12,240 bases of DNA, taken from Thermoplasmatota archaeon. GTDB taxonomy: Archaea > Thermoplasmatota > E2 > DHVEG-1. Numbering within the stretch: position 1 is the stretch's first letter; each line of letters starts with the position of its first letter. The position numbers and the translations under genes are program-made. Shown here piece after piece: positions 1-5,723 of this stretch. The notes beneath the pieces were generated by a model. The model was given only the letters and a program-made list of their open reading frames with translations. It searched no databases and was not told where the DNA came from. The DNA is taken from assembly GCA_030615845.1 (NCBI GenBank), contig JAUWYM010000006.1, positions 1-12,240 on the forward strand, given 5' to 3'.

Positions 1-929
1 GCCTTCCACACAACGAACTTGCCGCACAAATTGCAAGGCAAGCAAAAGTCCTTGGTAAAGAAGAGGAGTTTGCTGTTGTGTTTTGTGCGATGGGGATTAC
101 CTCTGAAGAGGCAAATCTTTTCATTAGAGATTTTGAAAACACCGGTGCACTTGAGCGGACGGTTATGTTTCTAAATCTTGCCGATGATCCTACCATTGAA
201 AGAATCATTCTCCCGCGTATGGCACTGACTTGTGCTGAGTATCTTGCTTTTGATCTTGATATGCAAGTGCTTGTACTCCTTTCAGATCTCACTAATTATG
301 CCGAAGCACTCCGAGAAATTGCTGCAGCACGAGAGGAGGTTCCTGGAAGAAGAGGGTATCCTGGTTATATGTATACTGATCTTGCAACAATATATGAACG
401 TGCAGGAAGAATCAAAGGTAAAAAAGGATCGATCACGCAGATTCCCATGCTGACGATGCCTGATGATGATATCACCCATCCAATACCTGATCTTACAGGA
501 TATATTACGGAAGGGCAGATTGTCCTTGAAAGAGGTCTTCATAAGAAAGGTATCTATCCGCCGATAGCTGTCCTTCCTTGTCTTTCTCGTTTGATGGATA
601 GAGGTATCGGGGAGGGGAGAACTCGTGAGGATCATGCAGGTGTGTCTAATCAGCTGTATGCTGCGTATGCTGAGGGATGTGATCTTCGTGATCTTGTTGC
701 AATTGTTGGTGAAGATGCACTTTCAGATCGTGATCGGAAGTTTTTGAATTTTGCCGATGAATTTGAACAACAATTTGTCTCTCAAGGTAGCCATGAGGAT
801 AGAAGTATTACGCAGACGCTTTCTATTGGTTGGGAGTTGTTTTCAAAGCTTCCCACTGCTGAATTGAAAAAGATAGATGAGAAATACATCAAGAAATATC
901 TTCCAAAAAAGGAAATAGATGAGAAGTAG
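1..929 (+). CDS. atpB: A-type ATP synthase subunit B, 5' partial
   Basis: This is the C-terminal two thirds (about 309 residues) of the non-catalytic, nucleotide-binding regulatory B subunit of the archaeal A1 sector. The subunit alternates with catalytic subunit A in the A3B3 hexamer on the cytoplasmic side of the membrane. The reading frame is open from base 3, beginning [16 protein letters not shown], so the ATG at 78 is internal and the true start lies outside the window. Family signatures seen are [31 protein letters not shown], the Arg-bearing [15 protein letters not shown] and [10 protein letters not shown]. The C-terminus ends in a lysine-rich KYLPKK tail. Full-length members are about 460 residues, so roughly 150 N-terminal residues are missing. 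The stop codon is followed after 2 nt by atpD, as usual for archaeal ATP synthase operons. Confidence 0.97.
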   Translation, partial: LPHNELAAQIARQAKVLGKEEEFAVVFCAMGITSEEANLFIRDFENTGALERTVMFLNLADDPTIERIILPRMALTCAEYLAFDLDMQVLVLLSDLTNYAEALREIAAAREEVPGRRGYPGYMYTDLATIYERAGRIKGKKGSITQIPMLTMPDDDITHPIPDLTGYITEGQIVLERGLHKKGIYPPIAVLPCLSRLMDRGIGEGRTREDHAGVSNQLYAAYAEGCDLRDLVAIVGEDALSDRDRKFLNFADEFEQQFVSQGSHEDRSITQTLSIGWELFSKLPTAELKKIDEKYIKKYLPKKEIDEK

Positions 930-931
930 AG

Positions 932-1576
932 ATGGCAGAGCAGATACTTGAGGGTGTAAGCCCCACGAGAATGGAACTCCTTGAAATTCGTAAAAAACTT
1001 ACGCTTGCAGAGAAAGGACATAAGCTTCTTGAAGAGAAACGTGATGCGCTTGTTGAACGGTTTTTTGAAATCATCGATAAAAGAAATCAAATGAAAAAGG
1101 AACTGGATGATGCGTTTAACGGTGCATTTCTTTCTTTGATACAGTCTCAGATGATTATCGGAGAACAAAAAGTTGATGATATCGCTCATCTTACAAAAGA
1201 TATCGGTGAGGTTTCTTTTGAAAGTGATAACATTATGGGTGTGAAAATACCAAAGCTCAATAGCGATGACATAAAGCCCTCTGAAAAACCGTTATATGGT
1301 TTTTTTGAAACATGTGCACGGCTTGATGATGCCAAAAAACAATTCAGCGAGTTGTTAGTAAAACTTATTGGATTGGCTGATATTGAGGGTGGAATTAAAT
1401 CTCTTGCCGTTGAAATTGAGAAGACAAAACGAAGAGTGAATGTTCTTGAAAATACGTTGATTCCAAAACTCTATGCGACACGAAAATATATTGAGATGCA
1501 GCTTGAGGAAAGAGAACGTGAAGATTTCTTCAGAAGAAAACGAATTAAAGCTCTTATGGAAGCAAAAAAACAGTAA
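932..1576 (+). CDS. atpD: A-type ATP synthase subunit D
   Basis: This encodes 214 residues, the normal length for archaeal/V-type subunit D, the central-stalk rotor shaft that turns inside the A3B3 head and couples it to the membrane ring. The N-terminus GVSPTRMELLEIRKKLTLAEKGHKLLEEKRD is split here as GVSPTRMELL and GHKLLEEKRD, and both are hallmark subunit D motifs. The protein is predicted to be mostly two long antiparallel helices: residues about 10-75 and 125-205 are rich in K, E, L and heptad-like. The C-terminal part has the conserved RRVNVLENTLIPKL stretch. The ATG at 932 lies 2 nt after the atpB stop, consistent with translational coupling in one operon. Nothing looks truncated. Confidence 0.97.
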   Translation: MAEQILEGVSPTRMELLEIRKKLTLAEKGHKLLEEKRDALVERFFEIIDKRNQMKKELDDAFNGAFLSLIQSQMIIGEQKVDDIAHLTKDIGEVSFESDNIMGVKIPKLNSDDIKPSEKPLYGFFETCARLDDAKKQFSELLVKLIGLADIEGGIKSLAVEIEKTKRRVNVLENTLIPKLYATRKYIEMQLEEREREDFFRRKRIKALMEAKKQ

Positions 1577-1577
1577 T

Positions 1578-1730
1578 ATGTCAATAGAAGATGATTTGAT
1601 ACTTGGACGGTTTTTTGATACACCTGAAAAAAAAGCAAAATGGATCGCACGTCTTAGGATTGCCTATATCATCTGGATAATTTTTGTTATAATAGCGTTT
1701 ATATTTTTAGCTTGGTATTTTTTAAAATAG
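1578..1730 (+). CDS. small single-span membrane protein behind atpD
   Basis: This encodes 50 residues starting at the ATG 1 nt after the atpD stop, beginning MSIEDDLILGRFFDTPEKK. A longer in-frame start lies inside atpD and is unlikely. Residues 1-24 are charged and polar; residues about 27-49 form one strongly hydrophobic helix, ending WYFLK. The tight junction (1 nt) implies co-transcription and coupled translation with the ATP synthase genes, suggesting an accessory or assembly role at the membrane. No known family is recognised and the function is not claimed. The stop lies only 4 nt from the end of the convergent ndk gene. It could in principle be a fortuitous open frame, but the spacing, the RFFDTPEKK amphipathic lead and the clean hydrophobic span favour a real gene. 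Confidence 0.7.
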   Translation: MSIEDDLILGRFFDTPEKKAKWIARLRIAYIIWIIFVIIAFIFLAWYFLK

Positions 1731-1734
1731 AATT

Positions 1735-2190
1735 TTACTCCTGAAGCCACCTTTCATCAATTTTTGTATACTTTGAAATTTCCTCGGGTTTAAACCATAA
1801 GCTAATTTCAAACTCTGCAGTATCTGATCCATCAGAGCCATGTACAAGGTTTCTTCCAATGAATTGACAGAAATCACCACGAATAGTACCCATCTCTGCC
1901 TTCATCGGATCTGTCTTACCGATCATTGTTCTCACCATTTCTATAATGTCATTACCCTCAAGAACCATGGCGACGACAGGAGCAGACATAATATACTTTA
2001 CCGTTGGTTCAAAAAACGGTTTGCCTTTGTGTATTTCATAGTGTTTTTCTGCAAGCTCTCTAGAGACGGATACAAGTTTCATAGCAACAATTTTGGTTCC
2101 TTTTTGTTCGAAACGGCGAATTATTTCTCCAACAAGTCCTCGTTGTACTGCATCAGGTTTTATCATCACAAATGTTCTTTCTTTTGTCAT
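1735..2190 (-). CDS. ndk: nucleoside diphosphate kinase
   Basis: This cytosolic enzyme moves the gamma phosphate from ATP to other NDPs and dNDPs through a phosphohistidine. It has 151 residues, typical of the family. Visible signatures are the N-terminal FVMIKPDAVQRGLVGEI with Lys11, the HYxxHKGKPFF loop (residues 50-60), MVLEGNDII, and the active-site block GRNLVHGSDGSDTA. Catalytic His is residue 117, followed by the SLWF strand. The ATG at 2190 is preceded by an AGGTGA ribosome site 4 nt away and by a TATA-like box. It is convergent with the ATP synthase operon (4 nt between stops). It follows the CPBP gene on the same strand by 50 nt but appears to have its own promoter. Confidence 0.98.
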   Translation of the reverse strand: MTKERTFVMIKPDAVQRGLVGEIIRRFEQKGTKIVAMKLVSVSRELAEKHYEIHKGKPFFEPTVKYIMSAPVVAMVLEGNDIIEMVRTMIGKTDPMKAEMGTIRGDFCQFIGRNLVHGSDGSDTAEFEISLWFKPEEISKYTKIDERWLQE

Positions 2191-2194
2191 ATGT

Positions 2195-2234
2195 TCACCT
2201 TTTGATATGGGATATATATTTCATTTATACAATT
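2195..2234 (-). promoter_or_regulatory. ndk promoter and ribosome binding site
   Basis: Reading the - strand, TGTATAAA at about 2224-2231 is a candidate archaeal TATA box. A second AT-run, AAATATATAT, sits at about 2211-2220. The ribosome site AGGTGA occupies 2195-2200, 4 nt before the start. With the first box, initiation about 25 nt downstream would give a leader of about 12 nt containing the ribosome site. The assignment is by position and sequence only. Confidence 0.45.
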
Positions 2235-2240
2235 AACGTA

Positions 2241-3023
2241 TCAAGGCATAAAAGATTGCCCAATCATATAGAGTGTAACACTTGTAACGTTGAAGAAGAT
2301 ATGAGCAACTATTGCAGTAGTGAGATTTTTTGTTTTCACTACCATATACGCAAGAATTAGTCCAAGTATTCCTGTCATTATTGCAGGATAAATATTTCCA
2401 TACGTAAGATGAGCTATTCCAAAAAGTACAGACGTTACTACAATAGCTGTTTCTCGTCCTGCCATAGAATTAATTTTCTCTAGAAGAAAACCTCGGAAAA
2501 ATATCTCTTCACCAATTGGTTGAAAAGCAACAATGACGAATATGGAGGGAAGGGAAAAAATTTGCTCTAAATCCGTTATATTGCTTGATTCATCAATGTT
2601 AACTCCATAGAGTGTCAGTATGATTCCGATGACAAATAATATAGCAAACATAGCTATCATGGAGACAACGCCCCATAGAACAGCCATGTCCATTCCTTCT
2701 TTTCGAAGTTTTATTCGAGACAGCGCCTCTTTGAAATTAAGTTTATTAACAAGGAAGTACCACAACAATGGAACAATAATAAATAACCCTATGGCAACAA
2801 GAAGGATTTGAAGAACTAGAGCAATTATTTCAACAAGCAATCGAACTAATTCTGAAGCTTCTTCAATTTGAGTTGATTCTATTGAAAGAGATGCATTAAA
2901 AAAAGAATATATTGGCAATAGTAGTATTATTGCAAAAGTAACAACAAGGATAGCCAGAGCGAATATATGGGTTGGTTTCTTAACGTTAAAATCCATTAGA
3001 TGGTGAAACAAGTAACGTTTCAT
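2241..3023 (-). CDS. CPBP-family intramembrane glutamic protease
   Basis: This is a polytopic membrane protease of the CPBP/Abi (CAAX prenyl protease 2-like, Rce1-related) family. With the ATG at 3023 it has 260 residues; a GTG 12 nt upstream (3035) would add MTTF. The three family motifs are all present: PIGEEIFFRGFLLEKI (EExxxR at about 172-177), FGIAHLTYGN (His about 205) and AHIFFNVTS (His 241, Asn 245). There are about six to seven hydrophobic segments, the clearest at residues 21-45, 64-92, 113-140, 158-172 and 195-232. The ATG is preferred because a weak GTGA lies 8 nt before it, but the evidence is thin. It is the last gene of the minus-strand run starting at the HerA gene, 56 nt after the small membrane protein. 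The substrate is unknown; processing of a surface protein from this locus is only a guess. Confidence 0.9.
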   Translation of the reverse strand: MKRYLFHHLMDFNVKKPTHIFALAILVVTFAIILLLPIYSFFNASLSIESTQIEEASELVRLLVEIIALVLQILLVAIGLFIIVPLLWYFLVNKLNFKEALSRIKLRKEGMDMAVLWGVVSMIAMFAILFVIGIILTLYGVNIDESSNITDLEQIFSLPSIFVIVAFQPIGEEIFFRGFLLEKINSMAGRETAIVVTSVLFGIAHLTYGNIYPAIMTGILGLILAYMVVKTKNLTTAIVAHIFFNVTSVTLYMIGQSFMP

Positions 3024-3079
3024 AAACGTTGTCACATTTTGTTAGAGTATCCTGCAACATCTGAAACATGAGAGCCTCT

Positions 3080-3274
3080 TTATGTTTTCACTAGTTTTTG
3101 TCTATGCGATCTTCCTCCGTGCGATAGGAGAGTTGGTCCGACAACCAGAAACACTACAATTGCTCCTAAAAAAACCATATTTCTCCCCGGAAAAGCACTT
3201 TTTAACAATAATGCAAGACCTAAAAATCCGAATCCTACAATCATACCTTTTACTCGTTCCATTTTATACAACAA
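3080..3274 (-). CDS. small two-span membrane protein (probable TTG start)
   Basis: This encodes 64 residues if translation begins at the TTG at 3274, or 60 from the ATG at 3262. The ribosome-site-like GGGGGAG lies 5 nt before the TTG but about 17 nt before the ATG, so the TTG (or the adjacent in-frame TTG at 3271) is the better start. The protein has two hydrophobic helices, about residues 11-27 (IVGFGFLGLALLL) and 32-50 (NMVFLGAIVVFLVVGPTLL). They are joined by SAFPGR, and the tail is basic (HGGRSHRQKLVKT). It lies between DUF192 (65 nt upstream) and the CPBP protease (56 nt downstream) on the same strand. No family is recognised. Its size and hairpin topology suggest a membrane accessory protein. 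Confidence 0.6.
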   Translation of the reverse strand: MLYKMERVKGMIVGFGFLGLALLLKSAFPGRNMVFLGAIVVFLVVGPTLLSHGGRSHRQKLVKT

Positions 3275-3339
3275 GGATTCTCCCCCGAAACTACAAGGTT
3301 ATAACAGGTTATTCTTTAAAAATATGTCTTTATGATCTG

Positions 3340-3723
3340 TCACCTTTTTCCAATGGATATTTTAGATCCAATAGATATTTTGTGTTCTTTACAAAACCCT
3401 CTGTTACATTCAACAACATATTTACAAAATCCATACGCCCAATATGTCTTATGGAAAATATTTGAGTCTGCTGAGGCTCCACATATTTTACGAACTCTCA
3501 AGTCGTTGCTGATAAAAATGATATCAAGAGAGAATTGTACGTTTTTCATCCAAAACACTCGAAGCCACGAAAACAAGAAGGGAAAAAACATGCCATACAC
3601 CTCTGGCAAAGATGATCGATACATGAATCCTTTTGTTTTTGCAAAAATATTTCCTGCAACCTCACAGATTAAAGAAACAGGTTTTGACCTATCTGGATAG
3701 AACATTATTGTTACTTCCTGCAT
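3340..3723 (-). CDS. DUF192 family protein
   Basis: This encodes 127 residues matching the DUF192 fold (Pfam DUF192), whose biochemical role is not established. Recognisable family positions are KTKGFMYRSSLPEVYGMFF (residues 30-47), FWMKNVQFSLDIIFIS (57-72, including the FWMKN signature) and the C-terminal YVVECNRGF (102-110), followed by a GSKISIG strand. Many relatives carry a signal peptide, but none is evident here, so it is probably cytoplasmic. Five cysteines (20, 81, 100, 106, 111) are a high count for this length. The ATG at 3723 has GGGGG 7 nt upstream. The gene starts 18 nt after the stop of the pilin-like gene, so it is very likely in the same transcript as the HerA ATPase and that pilin. 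Confidence 0.88.
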   Translation of the reverse strand: MQEVTIMFYPDRSKPVSLICEVAGNIFAKTKGFMYRSSLPEVYGMFFPFLFSWLRVFWMKNVQFSLDIIFISNDLRVRKICGASADSNIFHKTYWAYGFCKYVVECNRGFCKEHKISIGSKISIGKR

Positions 3724-3741
3724 TTGAAGACCCCCGAAGAT

Positions 3742-4317
3742 TTATGGATCTATAGTATCTGTTGCTTGGATAAGTATGTATATTTCATGGTTTTTTTGTA
3801 CTAGTTCAAACGTTAGCGTTGTTGATCCTCCACTGGTTATTATAAACCCCTGTCCATCGCCGTTTATAACCCATTTGCCATCAATGTATTTTCCTTCTCT
3901 GAATCTATATTCATCTTGAGTAAGCCATAGTACATGTTTGCTGCCACCTGAAACTCGATAAAATATTGCTGATCCGTTTTCAGTTAAACCAGTCTCAAGC
4001 TCTCCATCGTTATCTGAATCAGGATCTACACCAAACGCGAGATACATCAAACTATCTGGAAGATTAAATGTAATACTTCTTTTTGTTCCATCACCTGCAT
4101 TGATCTCATCAATATCTCTTGCTACACCACTACCCATCATCGTATATAGTTTCGACTCTAACGTTCTGCATTCAATTTCTATCTGGTTTTCAGCTGATGT
4201 GATACTGAGATTTCTGAATCCAACTCCTATCATTAGTGCGATAGCTGCAATTATTGCAATGCTTATTATGAGTCGAATAGGAATCATTTCAGCTGCAAAA
4301 TCATTCTTTCTTCTCAT
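3742..4317 (-). CDS. type IV pilin-like protein (pilin A)
   Basis: This encodes 191 residues with a pilin layout. A short basic head (MRRKNDFAAE) leads into one hydrophobic helix at residues 12-34 (IPIRLIISIAIIAAIALMI), then an amphipathic extension and a mostly beta, acidic extracellular domain. A textbook class III signal site is not obvious, so processing by an archaeal prepilin peptidase is uncertain. Residues 87-96 (PDSLMYLAFG) match PDSMSFVVFG in the pilin-like gene at 11058-11543. Both proteins then share a negatively charged loop and a C-terminal L-x-L/F-E-L ... YI/V strand pair, indicating paralogy. A DSDNDGE run (101-107) could bind calcium. The gene starts 27 nt after the HerA-like ATPase and 18 nt before DUF192, forming one operon. 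A surface filament subunit or minor pilin is the best inference. Confidence 0.72.
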   Translation of the reverse strand: MRRKNDFAAEMIPIRLIISIAIIAAIALMIGVGFRNLSITSAENQIEIECRTLESKLYTMMGSGVARDIDEINAGDGTKRSITFNLPDSLMYLAFGVDPDSDNDGELETGLTENGSAIFYRVSGGSKHVLWLTQDEYRFREGKYIDGKWVINGDGQGFIITSGGSTTLTFELVQKNHEIYILIQATDTIDP

Positions 4318-4344
4318 ATCATTTCAACCAAATAACAACATGTT

Positions 4345-5625
4345 TTATTGTGGTTCTATAACTAGAGATTCAGCTCCTCCATGCCAACTGAGACGAGGAC
4401 GTATTTTGATGATATGTACCGACTCAGACGTGTCATCGATGATGAGTGCGACGCCTTTTTCATCTCCTACTTTTTTTATCGATTCTTTGATGTCACCATG
4501 CATATATGTAGGACGAATTCGGCTGAGGGCAGCGATATCTTCCTGAGCGGTGAGTCGATGACAGATAATAATATCGCTGTGGGAGAGGACTTCAGGTTCT
4601 ATAGCACTTGGACGCTGTGTAGCCAGAATTAGGGAGAGACCTGGTTGTCTTCCCTGCCGCATCCACTCATTGATAAGAACATCTTTGCTGAGAACTTCTT
4701 TATTGTTTGGGAGGAACAACTGAGCTTCGTCAACGGCCAGCCAAACCATAGGCATACCTGTTTCTTCAACATCAACACCTATTTTTTTCAATTCATGGGT
4801 TTTACGTTCCCGTATTCGTTCCTCAAAAATTTTTTCGGAAACTAACGTTGCAACAATATTCTTAAGAGCAGGGTCTGGGAGATGACTTAAATCAAGAATG
4901 GTGATGGTTCCTCGCCTGACAAGATCTCTGATGGATATGCCATCTTTATCGAAAACTCCCCATGAATCTGCCATTGTTAAAAAATTCTCAGCAGCATCTT
5001 TTACTGTACTGTCACCTCGCGTATCATTCTGGATGCAAGTAAGTAATTCAGCAATAGAAAAATGAGTAGATGACGACTGCATCTTCAGAACAGTTCTTGT
5101 GAGAATAATTCCTAAGAGATCAGTGGCTTTAACACCAAAAAGCTGACACCAATGATACGGGGATAGTTCTGAGACTCTGATGGAAAAACTATCTACGTCA
5201 ATGCCTTTGTTTTTATATTCCTCCACAAATTTCTTAGGAACTAGGAGATTTATATCAAATCCTTCAGGCACTTGGCTCCATCTGTTGAGGTTTTCAGCCT
5301 CAGCGTTATTGGGAAACTGTGTTGTCCAGAAAATACCTAATGTATCAAAGACGACAACGCCGAGATTCTCCTTCACCTTTTTTTCTAATCGTGCGATTTC
5401 TTCTATGAAGACACCAATGGTATGTGATTTTCCGTAGCCTCGTTTACCACAGATAAGAATAATATGAGGATGTATGATGTCAATATTGACATTTGATCCA
5501 AGTGATGAATCTAAAGCATAGTATCTGCCGATGTTTAATGAACCATCCAATTTTTTCTCTTTGCGACCTAAAATGTATTGTTTTTCCGCGATACCTGCGG
5601 GATTTCTTGAATCAGTATTTTCCAT
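4345..5625 (-). CDS. HerA/DUF87-family ATPase
   Basis: This is a 426-residue P-loop motor of the FtsK/HerA superfamily. Walker A is GKRGYGKS (60-67). A VVFDTLGIFW strand (91-100), typical of archaeal DUF87 ATPases, precedes a middle insert (about 105-235). ITILDLSHLPD (241-251) follows. Walker B is VWLAVDEAQ (294-302, Asp299/Glu300), then the WMRQGRQPG arginine-finger region (321-329) and the ATQRPS motif (335-340). HerA proteins are hexameric DNA translocases, and relatives power DNA transfer (VirB4, CedB). No transmembrane segment is seen, so a cytoplasmic or peripheral location is likely. No NurA, Mre11 or Rad50 gene lies beside it, unlike repair-type herA. The start ATG at 5625 has a near-perfect GGAGGTGA site 7 nt upstream. 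The gene heads a minus-strand operon divergent from the secretion ATPase. The exact role is unproven. Confidence 0.9.
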   Translation of the reverse strand: MENTDSRNPAGIAEKQYILGRKEKKLDGSLNIGRYYALDSSLGSNVNIDIIHPHIILICGKRGYGKSHTIGVFIEEIARLEKKVKENLGVVVFDTLGIFWTTQFPNNAEAENLNRWSQVPEGFDINLLVPKKFVEEYKNKGIDVDSFSIRVSELSPYHWCQLFGVKATDLLGIILTRTVLKMQSSSTHFSIAELLTCIQNDTRGDSTVKDAAENFLTMADSWGVFDKDGISIRDLVRRGTITILDLSHLPDPALKNIVATLVSEKIFEERIRERKTHELKKIGVDVEETGMPMVWLAVDEAQLFLPNNKEVLSKDVLINEWMRQGRQPGLSLILATQRPSAIEPEVLSHSDIIICHRLTAQEDIAALSRIRPTYMHGDIKESIKKVGDEKGVALIIDDTSESVHIIKIRPRLSWHGGAESLVIEPQ

Positions 5626-5723
5626 TATGTGTTCACCTCCAAATTGTTTTTTCTTTTAGAAAATTATATATTGATTGTTACTATATATTTTGTTTATATA
5701 TTATAGTTTGGGGGAGGAAAACG
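5626..5723. promoter_or_regulatory. divergent double promoter with two strong ribosome sites
   Basis: This 98-bp AT-rich spacer separates the HerA-like and secretion ATPase genes. Leftwards, GGAGGTGA (complement of 5633-5640) lies 7 nt from the HerA start and a TATA-like run AATATATAAT lies at about 5662-5671. Rightwards, CTATATATTTT at 5681-5691 and TTTATATATTATA at about 5692-5704 are TATA candidates, and GGGGGAGG at 5710-5717 sits 6 nt before the ATG at 5724. The closeness of the boxes suggests short leaders and possible co-regulation. No clear operator palindrome was found. Confidence 0.6.

Noticed and set aside
1473..1577. Longer start for the 50-residue membrane protein
   Set aside because: It would overlap atpD by about 100 bases; the ATG 1 nt after the atpD stop is the natural start.
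3082..3700. Two overlapping + strand frames (127 and 122 codons)
   Set aside because: They are antisense to DUF192 and the small membrane protein, with no motifs or ribosome sites.
4345..5625. HerA-like gene as part of a NurA/Mre11/Rad50 repair operon or an antiviral defence cassette
   Set aside because: No nuclease, SIR2 or other defence partner is adjacent; the following genes are a pilin-like protein and DUF192.
5493..5723. In-frame 77-codon N-terminal extension of the secretion ATPase
   Set aside because: It runs through the HerA-like gene and the divergent promoter. A strong GGGGGAGG site 6 nt before the ATG at 5724 marks the real start.
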